Shown: positions 17,488 through 25,516, counted from the first letter of the stretch. The stretch is DNA of 64,000 nucleotides from Planctomycetota bacterium (GCA_014238905.1 JABAAE010000007.1:20852-84851), one strand, 5' to 3'. Notes: a model not told the origin generated them from the sequence alone. Numbers and translations are program-made.

Positions 17488-17706
17488 ATGATCAAAAAAA
17501 CTTTCTTGGCACTCGTTTTGACTAGCGGTCTAGCCGCCACATCACTGGCATTCGCAGCATTCCCTACCCCTCACGAACCCTGTTCATGTTGTGGCAGTGC
17601 GTGTATTTGCGAGGTTTGCGTCTGTGATACGAACGGATGTGAATGTGATGCCAGTGGCGATTGCGTTTGCGATGCTGCCTGCTGTGTAACTTGCTGTGCA
17701 GACTAA
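17488..17706 (+). CDS. Exported metallothionein-like Cys-rich peptide
   Basis: A 72-residue preprotein with a strong signal peptide (MIKKTFLALVLTSGL ... AFA). The mature peptide holds 15 Cys in about 41 residues as CSCC, CIC, CVC, CEC, CVC, ACC and TCC clusters, spaced like metallothionein CxC/CC motifs and interspersed with Asp/Glu. A TTTGGAGA ribosome binding site lies about ten bases before ATG 17488. The composition suggests binding of soft metals (Cu, Zn, Cd) outside the cytoplasm; alternatively it could be a disulfide-rich peptide. I do not recognise a named family. Adjacent to the other Cys-rich gene, so the two likely work together. Confidence 0.7.
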   Translation: MIKKTFLALVLTSGLAATSLAFAAFPTPHEPCSCCGSACICEVCVCDTNGCECDASGDCVCDAACCVTCCAD

Positions 17707-17737
17707 CTGCACGCATAATTGAGTACTGACTGACTCA

Positions 17738-17766
17738 GGTCGTCCGAGCAATTCGCTTGGGCGACC
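17738..17766 (+). terminator. Hairpin after Cys-rich gene
   Basis: Arms 17738-17749 and 17755-17766 pair over 12 positions (two G-T pairs) with a 5-base AATTC loop, about 30 bases after the Cys-rich peptide stop. No T-run follows, so it is a possible terminator or mRNA-stabilising hairpin. Confidence 0.5.
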
Positions 17767-17780
17767 GTTCCACAGACGTG

Positions 17781-17803
17781 GCATAACAATGCGATGCACG
17801 CAA
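17781..17803 (+). other. attC-like half site
   Basis: GCATAAC (17781-17787) followed by AATGCGAT and GCACG matches the left arm of the other candidate attC sites with the same 8-base spacer. No matching right arm with a GTTATGY box is seen downstream, so it is either truncated or a remnant. The ATG of the next small ORF lies inside it. Confidence 0.45.
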
Positions 17804-17943
17804 AGCCCGACTTGCTCGCGAGGCTCAAATGGCTGGCCAGTCCATTTCCCTTTATTGCATTTTTGACAATAGTTTTCGGCGGTGGAATCTGGATGAACTA
17901 TTCCCAATTAATTCAAAATAGACGATGCAAAAATTCGGGATAA
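17794..17943 (+). CDS. 49-residue single-span membrane peptide
   Basis: A short open frame from ATG 17794 to the TAA at 17941. It encodes a basic N-terminus (MHAKPDLLARLKW), one hydrophobic segment (SPFPFIAFLTIVFGGGIW) and a polar tail ending in NRRCKNSG. The stop lies inside the R'' box GGATAAC of the following attC-like site, as in gene cassettes. No clear Shine-Dalgarno is present; the start overlaps an attC-like half site. Codon choice and the coherent single-span topology argue that it is real, but at this size that remains uncertain. Confidence 0.45.
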   Translation: MHAKPDLLARLKWLASPFPFIAFLTIVFGGGIWMNYSQLIQNRRCKNSG

Positions 17944-18028
17944 CAAGGCGTTGAGCACGAAACCGCGGGCCACGCGGATTTTAAAATCAGTGTCGTTCGC
18001 CGCGGTCCGGTGGACGCAGGTTTTATCC
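17938..18028 (+). other. Candidate attC recombination site 3 (best dyad)
   Basis: R''-like GGATAAC (17938-17944), L''-like GCGT (17948-17951) and a perfect 7-bp stem ACCGCGG (17962-17968) / CCGCGGT (18000-18006). The right side has ACGC (18014-18017) and an R'-like GTTTTATCC end (18020-18028). Nested complementarity in this order is what a folded attC bottom strand shows. 91 bases. Confidence 0.65.
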
Positions 18029-18246
18029 GGCAGAAATGATTGTAAACGGCTATGTCAGCGGGGAGAACGTATTATGATAGCGGGGGTGACTCACGTTGCT
18101 TGCTGGATAATCCATGGCTGACCCACTGATAATGAACTGCTATCTGGCACGAACGTAGAAAACCTCGTAACGAAACGCCTGGTAATTCGTCTAACACGTA
18201 TGAAGCACCAACGAACATTCGAAAACAGATTTGCGATGGAGATCTC
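18029..18246. other. Intergenic region in cassette area
   Basis: 218 bases between the third attC candidate and the next gene; no ORF or clear repeat. A GGAG ribosome binding site just before the following ATG is the only signal seen. Confidence 0.5.
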
Positions 18247-18783
18247 ATGAAACCAATTTTCGCCTTTCTTTCTGCGGGAGTTGTGGCACTTGTTCTCCTC
18301 GTCCCGGGTCAGTTATCGTTGGCAAATGATCAGCCTTCATCGGCGACATATGCCGTCTACGCAAAAATTATCCTGCCCCTGAAGCCGCCACGTGATGGAT
18401 CTCATCCGATCGTTGAATCGTGGATTTCCAAGAATCTGCAAAAGCGGGGAAAATCCAAGCTCCGAGCAGTAACGCAATGGGTCCGCCTTGCTGAGAAAGG
18501 CGAAAAAACCACCCAGGTTTGGAAGGCAACGATCGATGGTAAGGGCTGGGGGTGCCCTGTCTACGGAACGATCGTTGAGCGAACCAAGGATGGTCAAGTC
18601 AAAGTGGAGCTGTCGGGCTGGTCGCCGGGAGGAGCTGAGATCAAGGGACAAACTCTCGCAGCTGAGATCGGCAGCCGTAGAATCGCGGTAGTCGATACCG
18701 GTGAGGGTGATGACAGCGGTATTGCTTATATCGCTCTCTTCGTGGGACCAGCATTACCTGACATGACATCGACACGAAAGTAG
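18247..18783 (+). CDS. Secreted protein of unknown function (cassette cargo)
   Basis: A 178-residue protein with a signal peptide (MKPIFAFLSAGVVALVLLVPG, cleavage likely after the LSLAN region). The mature part is mainly beta-strand-like: TYAVYAKIILPLKPP, QVWKATIDGKGWGCPVYGTIVER, VKVELSGWSPGGAEIKGQTL, and SRRIAVVDTGE followed by IAYIALFVGP. It has only one Cys and no catalytic motif I recognise. GGAG lies eight bases before the ATG. It is the best-formed gene in the cassette area and appears intact. Confidence 0.65.
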   Translation: MKPIFAFLSAGVVALVLLVPGQLSLANDQPSSATYAVYAKIILPLKPPRDGSHPIVESWISKNLQKRGKSKLRAVTQWVRLAEKGEKTTQVWKATIDGKGWGCPVYGTIVERTKDGQVKVELSGWSPGGAEIKGQTLAAEIGSRRIAVVDTGEGDDSGIAYIALFVGPALPDMTSTRK

Positions 18784-18799
18784 CAAGCAAACATCGCCA

Positions 18800-18823
18800 G
18801 ATAACCAACGGATGAGTCGAAAT
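18800..18823 (+). other. attC-like half site
   Basis: GATAAC then CAACGGAT and GAGTCG keeps the TAAC plus eight-base spacing of the other sites, but the motif after it is divergent and no right arm precedes the next ATG at 18849. Confidence 0.35.
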
Positions 18824-18848
18824 CCTCTACACAAGAGGTAAAAACACA

Positions 18849-19310
18849 ATGACCGCCTACAACAAATCGCTCGTCGGCCCAGGACGGTTCCAATGGAACG
18901 CCGGTGGATTTTTTGGTTCCTCCCTTGGCAGCTCCGCGTGGATGGTCATCACCTCGTGCTATCTGGTTTTCCATAATCAGCCGACACTTGCACTGGTTCC
19001 CGCTCTTGGTTTTGTGATCGTACTTTTTGCGTCACTAATACTCTGGTCCCGGCGAGGCTGTATCTATCCCTTTACCGCATTGATGGCTCTACAGCAGCTG
19101 CTCGTAATTACCATTCCGCTCGTCTGGATTGCCGTTTCAACCTATGGCTCACTTGCGGCACTCGCCTCAATGAACTGGCCCACATCCACTTGGGCGACTG
19201 TTCTTGTGGCTGCGATCGCGCCAATGTTGATGTTTTGGCTCCTCTTCCTCGAAGGATCGGGACCTCCCAATACAAAGTCCACCTCACGTGAACCGACGAC
19301 CGTGGAATAA
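18849..19310 (+). CDS. Small membrane protein (cassette cargo)
   Basis: A 153-residue membrane protein with four predicted helices (about 20-42, 47-66, 75-98, 112-135) rich in Leu, Ala and Ser. It has a short polar N-terminus (MTAYNKSLVGPGRFQW) and a polar C-terminal tail (GPPNTKSTSREPTTVE). AAGAGGT upstream could serve as ribosome binding site. No family recognised. Its TAA stop sits within GAATAAC, the R'' box of a following attC-like half site, the third such overlap in this region. Confidence 0.65.
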   Translation: MTAYNKSLVGPGRFQWNAGGFFGSSLGSSAWMVITSCYLVFHNQPTLALVPALGFVIVLFASLILWSRRGCIYPFTALMALQQLLVITIPLVWIAVSTYGSLAALASMNWPTSTWATVLVAAIAPMLMFWLLFLEGSGPPNTKSTSREPTTVE

Positions 19311-19360
19311 CCAACCTTTGCACGCGGAGCCGCGTGTCGCGCCGCAACTGAAATCAATGC
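19305..19360 (+). other. attC-like left arm
   Basis: GAATAAC (19305-19311), CAACCTTT, then GCACGCGGAGCCGCGTGTCG: same spacing and the same GCACGCG(R)AG continuation as site 1. It includes a CACGCGGAGCCGCGTG inner dyad. A right arm with GTTATGY was not found before 19645, so it may be the decayed end of the array. Confidence 0.5.
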
Positions 19361-19645
19361 CGTCCCCGATGAACGGTAACGATTTGGTCATGTCGGCGTC
19401 GGGCGTGCCGAGACAACGCTTCGCTGAGCGAATTCCTCTTCGTCAACGATCGACAACACCCCGATGGAACACGCAATGAATCAAAAGCAATACGAATACA
19501 AAATCCATCAACAAAAATGTAGGCGTTCCATCATCAACAATCCGATTCCGATAACGGACTGGATTATAGAAAACAAAAATACGATGGATAATGCTACTTG
19601 AAATTCTGTCATGATATCCGTTCCGCCGAACCACTCTCTTTGGAA
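19361..19645. other. Intergenic region after cassette area
   Basis: 285 bases, AT-rich toward the right; no convincing ORF, hairpin or RNA. It separates the array from the convergent SDR gene. Confidence 0.5.
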
Positions 19646-21151
19646 TTAGTGATACGTCTCTGCATCCACGAAAGAAATCAGTGAACGGTAGTCGCCAAGT
19701 GTTCCCAATACATCATGGTCTTTGGCAAGCTCGTCACGCGTGGTGGACATTCGATCGCTGAGAATCTGCCACAGGGTTTTGGACGTGATACGCACGACCG
19801 AGGAGTTCGGATCGGCTGGCAAGCCCCTCAAGAGGTGACCTCCCTTGGAATCGTAACACCATTGACCGCCTCCCACACCAACAACATCAAAGCCAAGTTC
19901 GGAGGTCCCGTTCTCCTGAGAGCTGTTTTCTGACAACAGACCATTCAATTCAACGGCGAGCCGCTTTAACTGATCGGTGTGCTGGTTCACGGGGAATTCC
20001 GCAACCGTTTCAGTCTCCTTTTTTTTCCCCCAACGATCAGCTTCTCCAAACTCCAGAAATCGGTGCACCGTCTGCTTATCAATCTCTGGACACGGAATAT
20101 GACCGGCAAACCTCTTCAGATTCTCCGTATCAAAACTCGGATCGCTTCTGTCATAAGAGGAATAAACACCAACATTTCCCAGAAAATTTTCTTCAAACGT
20201 ACTCTGATTTTCCGTTACACCCCGCTTGTTTCCGACAAACTCGACCCCGCCCGACGCAAAATACTCGCAACAATAATCAATGATCGCCTTCGGAGTTAGT
20301 TTTGAAGTAGGTGAAAGATGAAAAGTATGTCCGTGAGCATTCTCATTGAGAAACAGCTCAGTCATGACCTTAGAGACCCAATCCACCGTTACAATATTGC
20401 GTTTTTCTTCTCCCGTCATGGGAAGGCTGATCTTGGTTTGTCGAATACCGTTTGCATCCTGCTTGACCTGCGGCACCAAAAGGGACATCAAGCGAAGATA
20501 AAGGTGCAATCCATGGTAAGTCGTGGTGTAACCGGTTTTTGAATCCGCTGTAATAATAGCAGGCCTGTAAATCGTTTTCTTTTTCAGATGTGTCGATTCC
20601 TGAACCAACTGTTCACCGAGAAATTTACTGTACTCATAGTCATTTCGAAATTCCTGACCACAATTCAGTTCTCCTTCCTGAATCAGATCATTCCGATCAC
20701 CACAGACATACGCTGTTGAAACGTAGTGGAAATCTGAAATCCCCATTTTCTCACAAAAATGAATCAGATTTCGTGTACCGTCTAGGTTCGTTACCCAAGG
20801 CTCTTGATCCCGAGGTGCAGAGCAAAACTTAAGAATGGCTGCATTGTGAAAACAGGTGCCGCAATTGGAATCCACCCACTGTGCATCCTCGGTCGAGAGT
20901 CCCATGTTCTCTAATCGTATATCACCGGTCAGGCAGACTGGCCGTGGCAAAGCCCTTTGTAGCTGCCGCTCCCAAAACTCGCAGATTCGATCAATTCGTG
21001 CCGCTGCGGCTGCTTTCCTGGAGTTCCTGACCACAACCGCAAGACGAATATTTTCGGACAGAAAATCTTTCAGAAGATACCTGCCTACCAATCCAGTCGC
21101 TCCGGTCAACAGCGTATAATGTTGTTTTCGTCGTTCAGTCAACTTGGACAC
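19646..21151 (-). CDS. Extended SDR / thioester-reductase-like NAD(P)-binding protein
   Basis: A 501-residue protein with an N-terminal Rossmann fold: TGATGLVGR (16-24) for NAD(P) binding and LTGDIRLENMGL. HNAAILKF and the catalytic YEYSKFLGE (Tyr and Lys of the SDR YxxxK pair) follow. The pattern fits the extended SDR/male-sterility (fatty acyl reductase, thioester reductase) group, which reduces carrier-bound acyl thioesters or modifies lipids. The C-terminal 130 residues (from about 370) have no recognised domain and no phosphopantetheine site. GTG start at 21151. Substrate unknown; no adjacent polyketide or fatty acid genes. Confidence 0.75.
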   Translation of the reverse strand: MSKLTERRKQHYTLLTGATGLVGRYLLKDFLSENIRLAVVVRNSRKAAAAARIDRICEFWERQLQRALPRPVCLTGDIRLENMGLSTEDAQWVDSNCGTCFHNAAILKFCSAPRDQEPWVTNLDGTRNLIHFCEKMGISDFHYVSTAYVCGDRNDLIQEGELNCGQEFRNDYEYSKFLGEQLVQESTHLKKKTIYRPAIITADSKTGYTTTYHGLHLYLRLMSLLVPQVKQDANGIRQTKISLPMTGEEKRNIVTVDWVSKVMTELFLNENAHGHTFHLSPTSKLTPKAIIDYCCEYFASGGVEFVGNKRGVTENQSTFEENFLGNVGVYSSYDRSDPSFDTENLKRFAGHIPCPEIDKQTVHRFLEFGEADRWGKKKETETVAEFPVNQHTDQLKRLAVELNGLLSENSSQENGTSELGFDVVGVGGGQWCYDSKGGHLLRGLPADPNSSVVRITSKTLWQILSDRMSTTRDELAKDHDVLGTLGDYRSLISFVDAETYH

Positions 21152-21249
21152 TTGGGGTGTTCTCGGGAGAATTTCCTATCTGCCGGCAAAGAGCATCCCT
21201 GAGTCTATTTCATAGACAACATATATCAAACTCTTAGAGCTTTAGACCT

Positions 21250-22443
21250 ATGCAATTCGTTGTTTTACTAGTCATTACGGTTATTTTTGCGATTTCCGGG
21301 ATGGACCAAACCCGCGCTCAACCCATCCCTGAAACGGGTATTTCCGATGACGACGTTTTTGACGGATGGATCAGTCTGTTTGACGGCAACTCTCTCTATG
21401 GATGGAAACCGGAATCAAAAGCGGATTGGAAAGTCACCACCGACGGCATCACGGTGTCTGATGGTGAAGCAGGACTCCTCAGGACCACAACCCAATTTGA
21501 TGACTTTATTCTACGGTTAGAGTTTCGGGCCGGAGCCACCACCAATAGTGGAGTTTTCGTACGAACCAGTCCTCGACCGGTCAGCCCTCAAAAGGGTTGC
21601 TACGAGATCAACATCGCGCCACCAGACAACCCTTATCCCACCGGGTCCATTGTCGGCCGAAAAAAATCGACATTAAGCTCAAACCTGAATTCCGATCGGT
21701 GGCATCAACTTCAAATCACTTGTGTTGGTCATCAAGTCTCGGTGGACCTCGACGGCAAACCAGCAGCAAGCTGGACAGATCCGTCACCGCTCGGCAGGGG
21801 TTTCATTGGACTGCAATTGAACGACGGAAAAATTGCTTTTCGAAACATTCGGTTAAAACCTCTCCATCTTGTCGAAATTTTCAATGGGAAAAATCTAGCC
21901 GGATGGAATACTTACCCCGAAATGAAAAGTCGCTTTTCGGTTGAAGCCGGCCAAATCCTTGTGAAGGACGGGCCAGGCCAACTTGAAACTAAAGACCTGT
22001 ACGCCAATTTTATTTTTCAAGGCCAAATCAGAACCGAATCGCCAGGACTTAATTCTGGTATTTTTTTTCGGTGCATACCTACCGAAAAAATGAACGGTTA
22101 TGAAAGCCAAATTCATAATGGAATTCTCAACAGTAATCGATCACAACCGAAAGACTGTGGAACCGGCGGAATATTTCGACGAAAAAATGCCAGATTTGTG
22201 GTGGCAGACGATCAAGAGTGGTTTATCAAGACGATCATCGCGGACGGGCCCCATATTTCGACATGGGTGAATGGCGTCCAGGTATGCGATTGGACCGATA
22301 AGCGAAAACCAGACGCTAACCCTCGGCGAGGATTGAGGGAAAAAGCCGGCAGTCTCATGATCCAGGGACATGACCCAACGACCAACATTCGCTTGAGGGA
22401 TTTGAAGATTCGGGAGATATCGGTTCGGCACCCTCCCCAGTAG
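21250..22443 (+). CDS. Secreted protein with two DUF1080 domains
   Basis: A 397-residue protein: signal peptide (1-24) and two DUF1080 (3-keto-disaccharide hydrolase, concanavalin-like) domains at about 37-205 and 207-395. Each starts with the family signature (WISLFDGNSLYGW; LVEIFNGKNLAGW) and contains the middle NSGVFVR / NSGIFFR strand and a GYESQI or CYEINI motif. DUF1080 proteins act extracellularly on modified sugars in planctomycetes. Full-length. Divergent from the SDR gene with under 100 bases between the starts. Confidence 0.88.
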   Translation: MQFVVLLVITVIFAISGMDQTRAQPIPETGISDDDVFDGWISLFDGNSLYGWKPESKADWKVTTDGITVSDGEAGLLRTTTQFDDFILRLEFRAGATTNSGVFVRTSPRPVSPQKGCYEINIAPPDNPYPTGSIVGRKKSTLSSNLNSDRWHQLQITCVGHQVSVDLDGKPAASWTDPSPLGRGFIGLQLNDGKIAFRNIRLKPLHLVEIFNGKNLAGWNTYPEMKSRFSVEAGQILVKDGPGQLETKDLYANFIFQGQIRTESPGLNSGIFFRCIPTEKMNGYESQIHNGILNSNRSQPKDCGTGGIFRRKNARFVVADDQEWFIKTIIADGPHISTWVNGVQVCDWTDKRKPDANPRRGLREKAGSLMIQGHDPTTNIRLRDLKIREISVRHPPQ

Positions 22444-22537
22444 CAGGCCAAAAATCAGCTGCGGGGAATGGCAATGATCAAACCCAGTGGAGTCAATCCA
22501 TCCTGCCGAAATTTTGAGCACCGTTAGAATTTGAGCC

Positions 22538-23134
22538 ATGGATGTGAACAAATTAAAACTCGAACATCCGCTCAAAGGAAATGTTGAAGCGTCTGCAGAT
22601 GACGTCGGTCGTTCGCGAAAGAGCGGATGCAGTTTGGGGAAAGACCCGCGGAGCATCCGAAACAATCAGAAACCGGATGGAGAATCAAATATCTCCCACG
22701 ACCCAACGGACGGCCACAGTCGAGCCGATCAAAACGATTCTCACTGTTTCAAGAGGCTAAACGTCCTGCTTGCCGAAGACGGCATCATCAATCAAAAATT
22801 AGTGGTATCATTGCTTACGAAATGGGGGCATAGGGTAACGATTGCCGAAAACGGCCAAAAAGCAGTCCAGTTATGGAGAAGATCAAATCCAAGTTTTGAT
22901 TTGATTTTGATGGACGTTCTGATGCCCATCATGAACGGACTCGATGCCACGATCGAAATCAGGAAACAGGAAAAAGAGATTGGGAATGATCGCCCCATTC
23001 CCATCATTGCCCTGACCGCTCAGGCCATCAAAGGGGATCGCCAACGTTGTCTGGCTGCCGGGATGGATGACTATATTAGCAAGCCGCTCCGCAAAAAAGA
23101 ATTGGAATCCACCCTAAAAAAATTACAGCCGTAA
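22538..23134 (+). CDS. Orphan response regulator receiver protein
   Basis: A 198-residue protein. Residues 1-70 are polar and probably disordered. Residues 74-198 form a CheY-like receiver with acidic pocket (LLAEDG), phosphoacceptor D126 in LILMDVLMP, the Thr/Ser position in ALTAQA, and Lys in YISKPLRK. There is no output domain. The sequence is closest in style to receivers at the C-terminus of hybrid histidine kinases, so it could be a stand-alone phosphorelay part or a fragment of one. No kinase gene is nearby. 94 bases downstream of the DUF1080 gene. Confidence 0.82.
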   Translation: MDVNKLKLEHPLKGNVEASADDVGRSRKSGCSLGKDPRSIRNNQKPDGESNISHDPTDGHSRADQNDSHCFKRLNVLLAEDGIINQKLVVSLLTKWGHRVTIAENGQKAVQLWRRSNPSFDLILMDVLMPIMNGLDATIEIRKQEKEIGNDRPIPIIALTAQAIKGDRQRCLAAGMDDYISKPLRKKELESTLKKLQP

Positions 23135-23405
23135 ACCACAGACTCAATAAAAATCCGGGAATCGTTCTCAGATTTTCGAATCTCAGCCGCAGTCGTTACC
23201 CAACCTTTTTAGTCGCCTGGCCACCAGAACCTCCAATTTAGTCATCCATTTAATGCACGAAGAAAACACTTGCTACTCATTATGCAGTTTATTTGTTATT
23301 CTTAGGGCGACGAAAATAGGAATCCTGATCAATCACAGGGTGCCAGATTCAACTTCAATCGCTTAACACCGTTCAGCTGATTGGAGCGATAGTCTTTTAG
23401 GCTAC

Positions 23406-23502
23406 GGAAGTGCTTGCTCCACTGGTGTGGGCCGCGGTCTTCAAAACCGTTGGGACCTAAGTTAACCTTGGGTTCGGTGGGTTCGATTCCCATGCACTTC
23501 CG
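23406..23502 (+). tRNA. selC: tRNA-Sec (anticodon TCA)
   Basis: A 97-base tRNA with the diagnostic selenocysteine features. The acceptor stem is 8 bp (GGAAGTGC at 23406 with GCACTTCC at 23494). The anticodon loop is CTTCAAA with anticodon TCA. A long variable arm folds as a 9-bp stem (GGACCTAAG/CTTGGGTTC) with a TTAAC loop. The T-arm is standard (GTGGG TTCGATT CCCAT) and the discriminator is G. CCA is not encoded. It implies that UGA is recoded as selenocysteine, which needs SelA, SelB and SelD elsewhere in the genome; none is in this window, nor is an obvious selenoprotein gene next to it. Confidence 0.93.
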
Positions 23503-23977
23503 CTTCTTGAATTCGCAAGACCTCGCAGCTTTTCGTTTCATCTAGCAAAACGGCCTCTTTCTCGCGGGGTTTTGTACCATGGGTACCACCAGATTGAGGC
23601 ATGCTGCGGTACGATCATCGAGCTGCTGCGTACTTTTTTCTAGACATGGTGTTGAGTTGTTCTACCGTACCGTTGCCCGACGTAATGAAATATTGGCGAC
23701 AAATCGTGACCAACGGCACTGATTGATGAGTCAGCACGGCCCAGATTTCTTCGTCACAGCGTGCTTAAGTCCGTGTCAACTCACTACAAATGGAACGATT
23801 CAATATTTTGACCCTACGAGGTTTTCTACAGAGCCCTCCGGTCTCCTTTTTCTTGGCGAGTGGAGTTCGTATTTCACGTCGGCGCTATGCCAACAGAGTT
23901 TCAATACACGAACGGTTTGTTGGCGGATGCGTCAGTCGACCCCAGCGGTTCTGCATTGGCACTTTCCGGGGCCGCTA
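23503..23977. other. Region after tRNA-Sec, no gene seen
   Basis: 475 bases between the tRNA and the end of the protease gene. Several short frames cross it but none has a start signal or recognisable sequence. No repeat of the tRNA 3' end longer than about ten bases was found nearby, so there is no proof of an integration scar. Confidence 0.5.
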
Positions 23978-25516
23978 TTAGTCGCGTTCCAGATCAGTGA
24001 TGACCGTTTCCATCTTGAGAAGCGATTTGCCAAAGTTTCCATCTTCAATATCCAGTCGCGATTCACCGAGGAAGCGACCCTTCGGATCATAGGTACGGAC
24101 GGCGCATTGGTGCAGCTCGCCGACGGCGTTGCTCCCGTCGACTCGGCCGAGCCGCAGGAAAAGTTTTCCTTGGCCGTCCTTGTCGGGGCCCAGGTCCTTC
24201 AGCAGAGAAGTGAGATCAATTCCGACTTCGATCGGAGTGTCATCATCCGGGCCTGCCATGGGAACGTGCCCTGCATTGCCGCGGGCAAATAATGGCCAGC
24301 CGTTGAATGCTTCCGGGGCGAACTCGTGCTCGGGAGCGGCGGCATCCTTGTCACCTGCAATACCAATGGTCATCCGCAAATCCGTTCGGTCATCGCAAGC
24401 GAGCTTAAGCCTCAGGGTCCGGCGGGGCAAATAACGGGCAACTTCAGCCCGGCCCAAGTAGTTCCCACGTTTCCAGGTCGGATCAATCATGGCCCTGTAG
24501 AGCAGATAGATCCGACCGTCCTTTGACCACGTCTTGCCCCATGAGTTGACGACGATGTAGGCTCCGCGTTCCCAGTCGGCGAGCGTGACTTTGCCATCGT
24601 TGTTGAGGTCGAGATCGTTGGTGATTTTACCGTCGCCATTCAAGTCGTATCCGACCTGGTCGTCGTATCCCACACAGGTAAGGCCGTGGCCGTGGCCGCT
24701 TGGTCCCCAGCGAGTCCAGACGTCTTCTCCCGCCGCATGCTCACCATTTGGAATGGTCACCGTGACTTTTTTTAATTCGCCCATGCGTCCGTCCAGCGCG
24801 AACAGTCCGCCGAGCGTCTTCTTGTTCGGCTTGGGTTGATTGCGGTCGAAAAGCCAACCACGGGCTTCGTTGAGTTGGTCAATGGTATTGGCCGGCGAGT
24901 AGCGATAGCCTGAGACCCGATACTCCATCGCTTCGCGCCAGATCTCGTAGCCGTTTGGCCACAGGCCAATCTTGTTCAGGCGAACCCCGCCGTGGGATTT
25001 GGCGGTGGGCATGCCGATGCGTTTGGCCACTTCCCAACCGTGGTAGGCCTCTGATCCTTTGTTTTCGGCGTGGTTCATCATATTCCACGAAAAATGAGCG
25101 GGGAACCGCGTCGCGTCGGTGTCTGCGATCGTGCCGTTCAACACGTTCATTTCGTAGGTGAAGATCGACGCGACCGAGGCGAACTGACCACAAGCCCCCC
25201 ACCTCTGCTTGTAGATTGGCGGGAACTGCGGGCGATTGGAATTATCGACGCGCGACGGCAAACGATCGGGGGCAACATCCGTCACACCAATGTCAGGCCC
25301 GGCGGCATCACCCCAGGTGTTGTAATCCTTGCCCTCAGACGGGGGTCGGGAAAAACGGCCCGGATACGCAGCGTGAGCTTTGCCGGCCTCGCTGTCAGTT
25401 TTGGAGATCTCGTCGGATTGGGTGGCCATCGTCGGCAGAGCCGACGCCAACACAACCGCCACAACAAAAAACGATGATGCCGTTGCGAATGCTAATTTCA
25501 AAGTTGACCCTTCCAT
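23978..25516 (-). CDS. Secreted papain-like protease with internal dockerin-like EF-hands
   Basis: A 512-residue exported protein of peptidase family C1 type. Signal peptide 1-31. Oxyanion Gln104 and nucleophile Cys109 lie in KQRWGACGQFA, the His in GHGHGLTCVGYDD (H277), and Asn324 in VVNSWGKTW. Between His and Asn lies a duplicated calcium-loop segment (about 290-316) of the form DLNGDGKIT and DLNNDGKVTLADW, as in dockerin type I or tandem EF-hands. The C-terminal 150 residues form an extra beta-rich domain (RTLRLKLACDDRTDL). Role inferred: extracellular proteolysis with calcium-stabilised catalytic domain. It could also be an inhibitor-like binder, but all catalytic residues are present. 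Confidence 0.82.
   Translation of the reverse strand: MEGSTLKLAFATASSFFVVAVVLASALPTMATQSDEISKTDSEAGKAHAAYPGRFSRPPSEGKDYNTWGDAAGPDIGVTDVAPDRLPSRVDNSNRPQFPPIYKQRWGACGQFASVASIFTYEMNVLNGTIADTDATRFPAHFSWNMMNHAENKGSEAYHGWEVAKRIGMPTAKSHGGVRLNKIGLWPNGYEIWREAMEYRVSGYRYSPANTIDQLNEARGWLFDRNQPKPNKKTLGGLFALDGRMGELKKVTVTIPNGEHAAGEDVWTRWGPSGHGHGLTCVGYDDQVGYDLNGDGKITNDLDLNNDGKVTLADWERGAYIVVNSWGKTWSKDGRIYLLYRAMIDPTWKRGNYLGRAEVARYLPRRTLRLKLACDDRTDLRMTIGIAGDKDAAAPEHEFAPEAFNGWPLFARGNAGHVPMAGPDDDTPIEVGIDLTSLLKDLGPDKDGQGKLFLRLGRVDGSNAVGELHQCAVRTYDPKGRFLGESRLDIEDGNFGKSLLKMETVITDLERD

Larger units (their letters stand above)
14943..19420 (+). mobile_element. Putative integron-type gene cassette array without integrase (CALIN-like)
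   Basis: Small + strand ORFs alternate with candidate attC recombination sites. Five sites share TAACMA, a spacer of eight bases and then a GCACG-like motif (TAAC at 15526, 16110, 17784, 18802, 19308). A sixth (17941) has a ten-base spacer. Complete sites end in GTTATGY-like boxes (15606, 16189) or a variant (18020). In three cases the stop codon of the preceding ORF lies inside the R'' box, a typical cassette arrangement. A left boundary GTTACAC (14943-14949) after GGTGATCTATAAC resembles an R' end. No tyrosine recombinase is in the window. Edges are approximate, and the third cassette is long and contains a decayed gene. Confidence 0.65.

Noticed and set aside
23170..23183. AGATT-TTCG-AATCT hairpin after the receiver gene as a terminator
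   Set aside because: Only a 5-bp stem and no T-run.
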